Below are positions 1 to 9,035 of a DNA stretch of 33,340 nt, one piece after another. Location: assembly GCA_024639645.1 (NCBI GenBank), contig JAHEIB010000014.1, positions 1-33,340 on the forward strand. The letters run 5' to 3'. Under the pieces are notes generated by a model. It was not told the origin of the DNA. It saw only the letters and a list, made by a program, of their open reading frames with translations, and did no database searches. Source of the DNA: Deltaproteobacteria bacterium. Lineage in GTDB: Bacteria; Desulfobacterota; Desulfobacteria; Desulfobacterales; B30-G6. Position 1 is the first letter of the stretch; each line of letters begins with the position of its first letter. The position numbers were made by a program, and so were the translations under genes.

Positions 1-219
1 TCTGCCTTTGGCATGCATCTTTTTTCCATGTTTGGTATCCCTGTTTCCACCTCTTCAGCGATCGTGGGTGCAGTGGTGGGTGTCGGATTGATAAAAGGCG
101 CCAGGGCAATCAGCAAAAAGACCATCGTGACGATTCTGACAGGGTGGGTTTTAACACCAACGCTGGCGTGTTTGACTTCTTATTCTCTATATTCATTATT
201 AACTACCTTATGGCCTTGA
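1..219 (+). CDS. Inorganic phosphate transporter, PiT family (C-terminal part, truncated by window start)
   Basis: Frame open from base 1; translation ...FGIPVSTSSAIVGAVVGVGLIKG...ILTGWVLTPTLA resembles the PiT C-terminal repeat; followed by a PhoU-like DUF47 gene, the usual partner. Confidence 0.8.
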   Translation, partial: SAFGMHLFSMFGIPVSTSSAIVGAVVGVGLIKGARAISKKTIVTILTGWVLTPTLACLTSYSLYSLLTTLWP

Positions 220-344
220 AGTACTGCTGGTACAAATCTGCTATAAAGTCATTTATCTTATGGGCTTGTCTCACGGCTTGTGTTACATTAAAACCATATC
301 GGTATTATCATTGAAAGCCCGAAAAAACTGTAGGAGAACATAAC

Positions 345-992
345 ATGTTTTTTAAAAAAGAAAAAAAGGTCATCGAGCTGATTTTAAAGCATCTTGATCT
401 GGCAGTGGATTCACTGAAATCTGGAATTCAGACCATAGAATTTTATTTGAATGACGATATTGGCAATGCTAAACGGTTGGCGCGAGAGGTTAGAAGCATA
501 GAATCAGATGCTGATCTCGTCCGATACGATCTTCGTGATAAATTGTATTCCGGAGCATACCTGCCCTTGCTGCGTGAAGATATTTACAAGCTCATCGAAA
601 GTATTGACAAAGTTGCCAATGCCGGAGAAGCGTGCTGCGATTTCTTTTTGAACCAGCGCCCGAGAATACCTGATGAATTAAAGTCCGCATTTATTGGGGT
701 CGTCATAGAGTCTCTGGGAATTGTAGACAACCTCAAACTGGCGGTATTGTGCTATTTTAAAGGTGAATGTAAAATAGAGACGGTTCGTGCACATACCAAA
801 GAGATTGGATTACAAGAATCACGGGTTGACAAACTTGAGTGGGATTTAACCAAAGCCATCTTTACTTCAGACCTTGATTTCGCTCGACAGCTTCATATGA
901 AACTTTGTTTAGATCGGATTGTCGAAGTTTCAGATCGCGCAGAAGATGCGGGTGATCAACTGGAATTGGCCACATTGAAGACCATGATTTAA
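345..992 (+). CDS. DUF47/PhoU-like phosphate transport regulator (TIGR00153-type)
   Basis: 215 aa helical PhoU-like protein directly downstream of the PiT gene. Confidence 0.8.
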   Translation: MFFKKEKKVIELILKHLDLAVDSLKSGIQTIEFYLNDDIGNAKRLAREVRSIESDADLVRYDLRDKLYSGAYLPLLREDIYKLIESIDKVANAGEACCDFFLNQRPRIPDELKSAFIGVVIESLGIVDNLKLAVLCYFKGECKIETVRAHTKEIGLQESRVDKLEWDLTKAIFTSDLDFARQLHMKLCLDRIVEVSDRAEDAGDQLELATLKTMI

Positions 993-1110
993 AAAAAAAT
1001 TTTCCCCACAGATAACACCCCTCAAAACACCCTCACTGGGAAGACAGCACCTTTTTTATACCAGAAAATAGATATCCTGCTGTTTTTCATAGGTTAAACA
1101 TATTTTCTTC

Positions 1111-1162
1111 TTGACAAACCCTATAAAATTGGTAGGAATTAACCCTACCATATTGGTAGGAA
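1111..1162 (+). promoter_or_regulatory. Putative hmc promoter/operator: TTGACA followed by three TGGTAGG motifs in alternating orientation
   Basis: TTGACA 1111-1116; TGGTAGG 1130-1136, CCTACCA 1144-1150, TGGTAGG 1154-1160. Confidence 0.55.
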
Positions 1163-1222
1163 ACAATTTTTTTTGCCGAAAGAGCGCTGACTAAACCCTT
1201 TAGCAGCGACACTGTCGCATCA

Positions 1223-1245
1223 ATAAAATGGTGTAACGATTTTAT
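1223..1245. promoter_or_regulatory. 23-bp inverted motif ATAAAAT-N9-ATTTTAT (copy 1, upstream of hmcA)
   Basis: ATAAAATGGTGTAACGATTTTAT; same arms and spacing as at 8617 and 23853. Confidence 0.55.
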
Positions 1246-1287
1246 TCGGGTTACAGAAATCACGAATTTAAACCAGAGGAAGAAAAC

Positions 1288-2910
1288 ATGGCAAAAAGAC
1301 GACCGTTTGGGTGGGGGAAGGGCATCGTTCCAGTCATTATTCTGGTAGGTGTATTTTTCGTCATCGCAAGCGTTTACAGCGACACAGATCTTCATGGCAT
1401 GCGGCCGGACATTCTGATGATCGATCTCCCGGCCATACCGGGGGGCGAAAAAATGCCCGCCGTACAGTTCCTTCACGATGTGCACACCCAGCGCGTTCAG
1501 GAAAAAAAGAACTGCAGCACATGTCATCTGGAAAAAGATCAGCGGTTCGTATTCAAATTCATGCGTCTCGATAACGGTGCCATCGAGACGGACATGGCCA
1601 TATACCATGAAAACTGTATTGGCTGTCATGTGGAGACAGAAGCAAGTGGAGAGAAGGCTGGACCCATAACGGGTGACTGCCGATCCTGTCACAGGACCCA
1701 GACCGGTATGGGCAGTTCCTGGAGGCCCCTGTCTTTTGACAAATCTCTTCATTATCGCCACGAATCTGCAACTGTAATTCTACCGGAAGATGCAGGGGAC
1801 ACTGTCAACTGCAGCGCCTGTCACCACACGTACGACAAATCTGCACAGAAAACAGTCTACACCCGGGGTGAGGAGGGCAGTTGTCGGTATTGTCACAAAG
1901 AAGAGAAAACAGAAGATGCCTCCTCCATTCGCTCGGCATCGCATGATGCATGCGTCAACTGCCACCAGACACTGATGAATCAAAAGAAAACAGCCGGACC
2001 CATCGAGTGTGCAGGTTGTCACAGTGCCGAGGAGCAGGCCGGCATTAAAGTAGTGGCTTCGGTTCCCCGTATGAAACGAAACCAGCCCGATGCAGTGCTC
2101 CTGGCCAGCTGGATAACGGGTCAGGAAACGGATGCCAAAAAAGTGGCACAGCAGATGGATCCGGTTGTGTTCAACCATGAGGTTCATGAAGGGGCAAATG
2201 CAAGTTGCCAGTCCTGTCATCATGAAACCCTGAAAAAATGCAGCGACTGTCACACGGAAAACGGAGATCAGGACGGTGGTCAAGTGCAGCTTGCCCAGGC
2301 CATGCATTCCCGAACATCAACTAAGAGCTGTATCGGCTGTCACAAGGAGGCACAGAAGAACAAAAACTGTGCCGGTTGTCATGCAAGCATGCCTGACAAG
2401 CCTTTTGCGGATGAAAACTGCCGCCAGTGCCATCGTCTTGACCGGGCGGCTTTAGGTCCATGGCCCATGAACAAGACAGCCAAGTCAGAACTTGCAATCG
2501 AGGCCGTAAAGGTATCGGCCGGTAATTTCGTAAAACCAACGGATGAACAGATCCCGGAAAAAGTGGTCATCGATGTTTTGGCGGATCAGTATGAAGGGGC
2601 TCAGTTCCCCCATCGACAGGTCTTCAGGGGTATTGAGTCACGGATTGGGGACAATGGGATGGCACGCTATTTTCATGACAAAAAAACAACCCTGTGCATG
2701 GGGTGCCATCATAACAGCCCGGCGAGTCTTCAACCGCCCAAATGTGCTTCTTGTCATGGAGAAGCATTCAAAGGGTCGCTTGACGAACGCCCCGGTCTCA
2801 TGGGGGCCTATCATGGTCAATGCATCAAATGTCACCAGAAAATGGGAATCAAAGACCCTGCGGCAACGGACTGTGGTAAGTGCCATAAGGAGAAACTGAG
2901 CAGTAAGTAG
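1288..2910 (+). CDS. hmcA: High-molecular-weight multihaem cytochrome c HmcA (16 CxxCH motifs)
   Basis: 540 aa with N-terminal signal/anchor; 16 CxxCH motifs counted; first gene of an hmcABCDEF-like series. Confidence 0.92.
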   Translation: MAKRRPFGWGKGIVPVIILVGVFFVIASVYSDTDLHGMRPDILMIDLPAIPGGEKMPAVQFLHDVHTQRVQEKKNCSTCHLEKDQRFVFKFMRLDNGAIETDMAIYHENCIGCHVETEASGEKAGPITGDCRSCHRTQTGMGSSWRPLSFDKSLHYRHESATVILPEDAGDTVNCSACHHTYDKSAQKTVYTRGEEGSCRYCHKEEKTEDASSIRSASHDACVNCHQTLMNQKKTAGPIECAGCHSAEEQAGIKVVASVPRMKRNQPDAVLLASWITGQETDAKKVAQQMDPVVFNHEVHEGANASCQSCHHETLKKCSDCHTENGDQDGGQVQLAQAMHSRTSTKSCIGCHKEAQKNKNCAGCHASMPDKPFADENCRQCHRLDRAALGPWPMNKTAKSELAIEAVKVSAGNFVKPTDEQIPEKVVIDVLADQYEGAQFPHRQVFRGIESRIGDNGMARYFHDKKTTLCMGCHHNSPASLQPPKCASCHGEAFKGSLDERPGLMGAYHGQCIKCHQKMGIKDPAATDCGKCHKEKLSSK

Positions 2911-2967
2911 TAAGCACTAAGCTGTAAGCTGCTTACCGCTTATAGCTTAAAACGTGCAGCTTATCGT
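2901..2967. repeat. Heptad array A (NNTAAGC units, inverted) between hmcA and hmcB
   Basis: CAGTAAG TAGTAAG CACTAAG CTGTAAG CTGCTTAC CGCTTAT AGCTTAA ... AGCTTAT; hmcA stop codon lies inside. Confidence 0.85.
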
Positions 2968-2992
2968 CAATAAACAAGATTGAGGTGGTAAT

Positions 2993-4087
2993 ATGGGGAT
3001 ATCCCGAAGACAGTTCCTTGGCTGGTTAGGTGCAGCAGGCGCCGGTGCGACTGCTGTGAGTCGTGCGGAAGCGGCTTCGAACAAGCAGTTCGACGGTTAT
3101 CCAGGCAGCTTTGGAATTCTGCATGACACAACCCGCTGTATCGGGTGCCGAAAGTGTGAAGAGGCCTGCAACAAGGTCAATGAACTTCCGGCTCCAGAAC
3201 AGCCCTTTGACGACCTGAGTGTTCTGGACAAAACCCGCCGGACACGATCCGATGTCTTTACGGTGGTCAATCAATTCCAGAAAGAGGACAGCCAGTTGCC
3301 TGTATTTGTGAAAAAACAGTGCAATCACTGTCTGGAGCCCGCATGTGCTTCGGCCTGTTTTGTCAGGGCATTGAGAAAAGTCAAGACCGGTGCCGTCATC
3401 TACGATGAATCCCTGTGTGTGGGTTGCCGGTACTGTATGGTGGCATGCCCCTTCAATATTCCGGCATACGAGTATAACGAGGCCATTACGCCCCGCGTGA
3501 CCAAATGCACCATGTGCCACCCGCGTATCGAAAAAGGATTGCTTCCCGGATGTGTGGAATCATGTCCGAAAGAGGCCCTGGCATTCGGTACACGTGAAAG
3601 ACTTCTTAAAACAGCCCGGCGACGTATTCAAAAATATCCCAATGCTTATATCGACCATATTTATGGCGAACAAGAGATGGGTGGTACCAGCTGGTTGACC
3701 ATTTCCGGGACGCACTTTTCCGAGATCGGTATGCGTGAAGATCTCGGCACGCAGACAGCGTCCAGTTTTACCGCGGGTCCTTTGGCGGCGGTTCCCGTGG
3801 TGGTGGCTTTGTGGCCGGTATTGCTTACCGGTATTTACGCCATCTCAAAACGCAAAGACAAAATTGCTGACGAAGAACGCATCCATGCCGTGGCACAGAC
3901 GGTTGCCGACGCCAACGAAGAGATGCAGGTCAAGCTGGCCAAGATGAAAGACAGCATGGCCAAGGAGAAGGAGGCCGCCATTAACCTGGAAGTCAAACGT
4001 GCTCTGGAAGAAGCTGCCAAAGAAGCGGCGGAATCACAGCAGGCGTCTGAAGAAGCGGGTTCCGAGACACCGAAGGAGGAAAAATAG
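2993..4087 (+). CDS. hmcB: HmcB-like periplasmic 4Fe-4S ferredoxin with Tat-like signal, C-terminal TM and coiled coil
   Basis: RRQFLG N-terminus; CIGCRKCEEAC, CNHCLEPACASAC, CVGCRYCMVACP, CTMCHPRIEKGLLPGCVESCP motifs. Confidence 0.9.
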   Translation: MGISRRQFLGWLGAAGAGATAVSRAEAASNKQFDGYPGSFGILHDTTRCIGCRKCEEACNKVNELPAPEQPFDDLSVLDKTRRTRSDVFTVVNQFQKEDSQLPVFVKKQCNHCLEPACASACFVRALRKVKTGAVIYDESLCVGCRYCMVACPFNIPAYEYNEAITPRVTKCTMCHPRIEKGLLPGCVESCPKEALAFGTRERLLKTARRRIQKYPNAYIDHIYGEQEMGGTSWLTISGTHFSEIGMREDLGTQTASSFTAGPLAAVPVVVALWPVLLTGIYAISKRKDKIADEERIHAVAQTVADANEEMQVKLAKMKDSMAKEKEAAINLEVKRALEEAAKEAAESQQASEEAGSETPKEEK

Positions 4088-5254
4088 ATGCCACAAGAGA
4101 CGGCGCAGGTGAATAAGTCAATTTTCACGCCTTTCAATGTGATAGCGGGCATGATCATATTTTGTGGTTTGATCATTACTGTTTTGAGGTTTACGGGCGG
4201 GCTGGGTGCGGTCACAAACCTTGATGACAACAATCCCTGGGGAATCTGGATAGGATTTGATCTGTTGTGCGGTGTGGCCCTTGCTGCTGGTGGTTATGTC
4301 ACCTCGGCGTCATGCTACATATTTGGACTAAAAAGATTCCATTCGGCTGTTCGCCCCGCCATACTGACCGCTTTTCTGGGCTATGCCCTGGTGGTAATGG
4401 CTCTCCATTATGATGTGGGTAGGCCCTGGCGTCTGCCATATCCAATTTTTCTGTCACCGGGCACCACGTCCCTGCTGTTCGAAGTGGGCTTGTGCGTTTT
4501 TCTCTATCTCACCGTCCTTTTTATCGAATTCAGCCCTGCAGCACTCGAATGGCTGGGTCTGAAAAAAATTCGAAATCTGGTGGTCCGTCTGACCTTGGTG
4601 CTGACCATATTCGGCGTGATTCTCTCCACCCTGCATCAGTCTTCCCTTGGGGCGCTATACATGATCGCACCCTCCAAACTCCACCCTTTGTGGTATTCGG
4701 GCTATCTGCCGGTATTCTTTTTTGTTTCCAGTGTTTTTGCCGGTCTGTCCATGGTGATTTTTGAAGGATCCCTGGCGCATCGCCACCTGCACCACAAGAT
4801 GGACGAAACGCACCTGGAAGAAAGCGCGGGAGTGGCCCTGGGGTTCGGCAAAGCCGCTGCCTTTGTGATGATGGGGTATGTGGGTGTCAAGTTCATTGGT
4901 ATTGCCATGGACAACAACTGGCACTATCTGGCCACGGGATGGGGACTCTGGTTCCTGTTGGAGCTGATTGGATTTGTGGTCGTTCCAGCATTTATGTATG
5001 CCATTGCAGCACGTGACCGGAACCTGCGGCTGGTGCGCTGGGCGTCTATCCTGGCGGTTCTGGGGGTCGTGCTGAATCGTTTGAACATCTCTGTGGTGGC
5101 ATTCAACTGGCACCTGCCGTCGGCTGATCGTTACTTTCCCAGCTGGATGGAAATCGCCATATCCTTGTTCATTGTTACCATCGGCGTTGTGGTTTATCGA
5201 TTCGTGACCACCCGGATGCCCATTTTTTACGAGCACCCGGACTATGAGCATTAA
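4088..5254 (+). CDS. hmcC: HmcC-like NrfD family integral membrane subunit
   Basis: 388 aa polytopic protein with NrfD-type segments (GLDDNNPWGIWIGFD-like); follows hmcB directly. Confidence 0.9.
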   Translation: MPQETAQVNKSIFTPFNVIAGMIIFCGLIITVLRFTGGLGAVTNLDDNNPWGIWIGFDLLCGVALAAGGYVTSASCYIFGLKRFHSAVRPAILTAFLGYALVVMALHYDVGRPWRLPYPIFLSPGTTSLLFEVGLCVFLYLTVLFIEFSPAALEWLGLKKIRNLVVRLTLVLTIFGVILSTLHQSSLGALYMIAPSKLHPLWYSGYLPVFFFVSSVFAGLSMVIFEGSLAHRHLHHKMDETHLEESAGVALGFGKAAAFVMMGYVGVKFIGIAMDNNWHYLATGWGLWFLLELIGFVVVPAFMYAIAARDRNLRLVRWASILAVLGVVLNRLNISVVAFNWHLPSADRYFPSWMEIAISLFIVTIGVVVYRFVTTRMPIFYEHPDYEH

Positions 5255-5285
5255 AAGAATGATTTGTTGATTAAAGAGAGGTTTC

Positions 5286-5429
5286 ATGGACGCACTGTTT
5301 TATACACTGCATGATTTTCTGCTGCATTCGAAAAGTATCACCTATATGATGATGGGAGCGGTTCTTATCGGATTGCTCCTCTTCTGGCTCTTTCTCAGCG
5401 GTAGGGATGAAAAAAAGAGAACGTTTTAG
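5286..5429 (+). CDS. hmcD: HmcD-like small membrane protein (47 aa)
   Basis: Manually translated: MDALFYTLHDFLLHSKSITYMMMGAVLIGLLLFWLFLSGRDEKKRTF*; one TM; AGAGAGG SD upstream; position matches hmcD. Not in the supplied ORF list (below cutoff). Confidence 0.75.
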   Translation: MDALFYTLHDFLLHSKSITYMMMGAVLIGLLLFWLFLSGRDEKKRTF

Positions 5430-5430
5430 A

Positions 5431-5500
5431 CCTAAGCCATAAGCTTTAAGCATTAAGCTATAAGCGGCTTACAGCTTAATGCTTAGTGCTTATAGCTTAT
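5431..5500. repeat. Heptad array B (inverted) between hmcD and hmcE
   Basis: CCTAAG CCATAAG CTTTAAG CATTAAG CTATAAG CGGCTTAC AGCTTAA TGCTTAG TGCTTAT AGCTTAT. Confidence 0.88.
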
Positions 5501-5533
5501 TACCACAAACCCTTGCTCTAAATGGAGGCATCA

Positions 5534-6211
5534 ATGTACGATTTTCTAACCGGCCCAATGTTCTGGTTGTCTTTGGGCATTTGTCTGATCGGCATGCTGG
5601 TCAGGTTTGTTCTCTATTTCAGGGGATTGAGCTGGCAACTGGACCGTGTGGCCTACAAGGCCTATCCGTTTCAGGGATTTAAAGGTGCCGTGAATTCCAT
5701 CGTGAAATGGCTCATACCTTTTGGCACCTATGGCTGGCGCAAACAACCCTTTATGACCGTCATCTTTTTCGGTTTTCATATCGGGGCCGTTCTGGTACCC
5801 TTGTTTCTGCTGGCGCACAACTTGTTTTTAAAGGAGAAAATCGGTCTTTCACTCCCTACGCTGAATCCCCTTATCGCAGATGTTCTTACCTGGACGGTTA
5901 TTGTGAGTGCTATTTTTCTGGCACTTAGAAGAATCGCCCTGCCCGAAGTCCGGATACTGACGACATGGTATGATTACGTCATTTTGCTTTTAGCCGTGGC
6001 GCCTTTCATCACCGGTCTTGTCGCCCGGTACGAGCTGGGTTCTTACACATCTTGGTTAACAGTGCATATCCTGTGCGGTGAAGCCCTGCTCATCGCTGCA
6101 CCCTTTACCAAGTTATCGCACATCGTTCTATTTTTTGCTTCACGGGCGCAGTTGGGTATGGACTACGGAATAAAACGCGGCGGTATGAAAGGAAAAGGCA
6201 TGGCCTGGTAG
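5534..6211 (+). CDS. hmcE: HmcE-like membrane subunit (NarI-like)
   Basis: Polytopic; upstream ATG at 5522 overlaps GGAGG, so ATG 5534 is the better start. Confidence 0.85.
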   Translation: MYDFLTGPMFWLSLGICLIGMLVRFVLYFRGLSWQLDRVAYKAYPFQGFKGAVNSIVKWLIPFGTYGWRKQPFMTVIFFGFHIGAVLVPLFLLAHNLFLKEKIGLSLPTLNPLIADVLTWTVIVSAIFLALRRIALPEVRILTTWYDYVILLLAVAPFITGLVARYELGSYTSWLTVHILCGEALLIAAPFTKLSHIVLFFASRAQLGMDYGIKRGGMKGKGMAW

Positions 6212-6253
6212 CTCACTGGGCAATGAACCTAAACACTTAAGGAGAGACGTAAC

Positions 6254-7642
6254 ATGCCTGAAGGAAAATTCTGCAATAAAAAACCGGTGGAAACAGAAGA
6301 AGAACTCAAGGCACTTCTGGGAGATACCGGCGGGAAGCAATATTATGAGGAGATGAAATCCCTTGATGTAGACCAGGCCTTGCTTTGGAAAACAATCCAG
6401 AACACCTTGAAGTCCAGGATGAAGACCTGGCTGGAAATATGCGCCCACTGCGGCATGTGTGCCGACAGTTGTTTTTTGTACCTGATCAATGACCAGGATC
6501 CCAAACAGGTGCCAGCCTACAAGATCCAATCGACACTGGGGGAAATCGTCAAGCGTAAGGGAAAGGTGAACAACGAATTCATGCGTATGGTCATGGAAAC
6601 GGCATGGGCCAAATGCACCTGCTGTAACCGTTGCGGTATGTATTGTCCCCACGGCATCGACATGGGGGTCATGTTCGGCTATCTCAGGGGTCTCTGCTAT
6701 CAGCAGGGATTTGTTCCCTGGGAAATGAAAATCGGCGCTGGCATGCATCGGGTCTATCGTGCCCAGATGGATGTTACGGACGAGGATTTTGTAGAGACCT
6801 TCGAATGGATGGTGGAGGAATATGAGGAAGACTATCCGGGTCTCGAGGTGCCGGTGGACAAGGAAGGTGCAGATATCCTTTACACGGTCAATGCCCGGGA
6901 AGTAAAACACTATCCCGAAGATCTGGCCGAAGCGGCAATTCTTTTTCATCTGGCCGGTGAGAACTGGACCGTACCAACCAGCGGGTGGGAGCAGACCAGT
7001 CTGGCCATGTTTGCCGGTGACTGGGCAGCATGCAAAATGCAGGTAGAGCATGTCTATGCGGCCATGGAACGGCTCAAACCCAAGCGTATGGTGGGAACAG
7101 AGTGCGGTCATGCCCATCGTGCCACCGTTGTGGAGGGACCCTACTGGGCCGGCAGAAGTACGGGGAAACCCCCCGTGGAATCGATCCATTATGTTGAATG
7201 GCTGGCCGAAGCCCTGCGGGAAGGAAAACTCAAGATTGATCCGTCCAAACGTCTCAAAAAGCCGGTAACGCTTCAGGATTCCTGCAACTATGTCCGCAAT
7301 AACGGTTTAAAGGATATCACACGGGAAATTATGAGCTATATTGTCGAACCCGGCTATTTTAAGGAGATGTCACCGAACCGGGAACACAATTACTGCTGCG
7401 GTGGCGGTGGGGGATTTAACGGCATCGGTCTCTTCCGGCCCCAGCGAAACAAAGCCCTGATTACCAAACGGGACCAGATCTTGAACGTGGGTGCCGAAAT
7501 GGTGATCGCTCCCTGTCACAACTGCTGGGATGCGATCCGGGATTTAGAAGAGGAATATAAAATCGGCATAAAATGGTCTTTCCTCAAGCCCCTGGTGATC
7601 AGCATGGTCGAAATTCCAGAGCACTTAAAACTACAAGAATAG
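6254..7642 (+). CDS. hmcF: HmcF-like cytoplasmic iron-sulfur protein with CCG domain
   Basis: [11 protein letters not shown] and [12 protein letters not shown] clusters plus NYCCGGGGG; last hmc gene. Confidence 0.9.
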   Translation: MPEGKFCNKKPVETEEELKALLGDTGGKQYYEEMKSLDVDQALLWKTIQNTLKSRMKTWLEICAHCGMCADSCFLYLINDQDPKQVPAYKIQSTLGEIVKRKGKVNNEFMRMVMETAWAKCTCCNRCGMYCPHGIDMGVMFGYLRGLCYQQGFVPWEMKIGAGMHRVYRAQMDVTDEDFVETFEWMVEEYEEDYPGLEVPVDKEGADILYTVNAREVKHYPEDLAEAAILFHLAGENWTVPTSGWEQTSLAMFAGDWAACKMQVEHVYAAMERLKPKRMVGTECGHAHRATVVEGPYWAGRSTGKPPVESIHYVEWLAEALREGKLKIDPSKRLKKPVTLQDSCNYVRNNGLKDITREIMSYIVEPGYFKEMSPNREHNYCCGGGGGFNGIGLFRPQRNKALITKRDQILNVGAEMVIAPCHNCWDAIRDLEEEYKIGIKWSFLKPLVISMVEIPEHLKLQE

Positions 7643-7683
7643 GGTGTTGGATTTTCTCTTTCAACCCGCCAACGAGGTGACCT

Positions 7684-8583
7684 ATGTTTAAGAAAATACT
7701 ATTTGCCACATCCGCTACGGAGGCCTGTGACCATGCCGCAAGGGTGGCCTTCAACATGGCCAAGTCATATGATGCGCAGATATGCATTCTGCATGTGCTG
7801 GGGGTGCCCACACGTGGTTTCAGCCAGGTGGTCCTGGATGTCAAGACAAAGGAAAAAGTCACTCTTGACGATGAATACATCGCCTGGGTGGAGGAGGAGA
7901 TCAAGGTCCACTATTCAAAACAGATTGCGACAGTCCAAAATTATGAAATCAAGGTAGTCATCGGTCTGCCGCATCGGGAGATATTACGAGCGGCCCGGGA
8001 AACAGCCCCAGACCTGATCGTTATGGGGGGCAGCACCGGCGACGACGAAGATTCCGTCTATAAAAAGAGCATGGTGGGCTCTACGCTTCAACGCGTGGCA
8101 AAAGTGGCGCCCTGTCCCTTGCTGGTGGTTAACCGGCCGGCGGCCTCCTTCTGGGGGGGGATGTCCAATGTGGTCTTCGGCACTGATTTTTCCAAGGCCT
8201 CCGATGCTGCTTTCCGCTTTGCCCTGAAACTTGTCAAAGCGCTGGATTGTGAACTTCATATTTTTCATGCCCTGGATATCGGCAGCATGCATCTGGGGAG
8301 AAGTATGACGCAGGATGAAATCGAGTCGAACCTTCGAGAATCCCTCCGGCGGATACGGGGAAGATACATACCCGAAATGAAGGATATACCTGAATACGAT
8401 TTTGAGGTTTGGGAAGGCATTCCCTATGTGGAGATTGTAAAATATGCAAGGGAAAAGCATGCGGACCTCATCATCATGGCACATCACACCCAGAAAGCGT
8501 CCCAGGAGGATACCCGACTGGGGAGTAATATCGAGCAGGTAATTGTGAGGGCCGGATGCCCGGTTATCAGTATCAACCGCTAG
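7684..8583 (+). CDS. Tandem universal stress protein (two UspA domains)
   Basis: MFKKILFATSATEACDHAARVAF..., DLIVMGGSTG...GSTLQRVAKVAPCPLLVVNR and second copy ADLIIMAHHT...GSNIEQVIVRAGCPVISINR. Confidence 0.9.
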   Translation: MFKKILFATSATEACDHAARVAFNMAKSYDAQICILHVLGVPTRGFSQVVLDVKTKEKVTLDDEYIAWVEEEIKVHYSKQIATVQNYEIKVVIGLPHREILRAARETAPDLIVMGGSTGDDEDSVYKKSMVGSTLQRVAKVAPCPLLVVNRPAASFWGGMSNVVFGTDFSKASDAAFRFALKLVKALDCELHIFHALDIGSMHLGRSMTQDEIESNLRESLRRIRGRYIPEMKDIPEYDFEVWEGIPYVEIVKYAREKHADLIIMAHHTQKASQEDTRLGSNIEQVIVRAGCPVISINR

Positions 8584-8616
8584 ATTGCCTGCTTAGTAGC
8601 AAAAAAGTCGCGGTTC

Positions 8617-8639
8617 ATAAAATCATAGCACGATTTTAT
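8617..8639. promoter_or_regulatory. 23-bp inverted motif ATAAAAT-N9-ATTTTAT (copy 2, upstream of response regulator)
   Basis: ATAAAATCATAGCACGATTTTAT, about 32 bp before ATG 8671. Confidence 0.55.
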
Positions 8640-8670
8640 TTTGGAATGTATCATAGGAAGAGAGGGACGG

Positions 8671-9021
8671 ATGAAAAAAATACTCATTGTGGATGATGAT
8701 CCCAACATCATTGACTACCTGACGACCTTGTTTGAGGACAACGGCTACAGCACCTTTTCAGCGCATGATGTCAAGGAGGGCCTGGAAATCGCCAAAAGGG
8801 AAACACCGGATCTGATTACCCTTGATCTTGAAATGCCGGAAGAGTGGGGGCCGCGTTTCTATCGGAAAATGTGCCAGGAAAAAAAGTTGAAAAATATTCC
8901 TGTAATCGTTATCAGCGGTCTTTCCGGTGGGGATCACGCCATTGGCAAGGCTGTGGCCTTCGTGTCGAAACCTTTTGATCGCGAGTATCTGATAAAGATC
9001 GTGAAAGAGACACTTGATTAG
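8671..9021 (+). CDS. Single-domain response regulator
   Basis: MKKILIVDDDPNIIDYL...LITLDLEMPE...VAFVSKPFD; ATG 8671 after GAGGGACGG preferred over TTG 8641. Confidence 0.9.
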   Translation: MKKILIVDDDPNIIDYLTTLFEDNGYSTFSAHDVKEGLEIAKRETPDLITLDLEMPEEWGPRFYRKMCQEKKLKNIPVIVISGLSGGDHAIGKAVAFVSKPFDREYLIKIVKETLD

Positions 9022-9035
9022 GGATGGAACCATCC

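Noticed and set aside
1087-1761. Minus-strand 224-aa ORF opposite hmcA
   Set aside because: Antisense to a well-supported multihaem cytochrome; its composition is explained by the coding strand.
2901-2967. Heptad arrays considered as CRISPR arrays
   Set aside because: Units are 7 bp with no spacer/repeat alternation of CRISPR length, and no cas genes are present.
6140-7189. Minus-strand 349-aa ORF opposite hmcF
   Set aside because: Antisense to hmcF with His/Gly-rich low-information translation; no recognisable domain.
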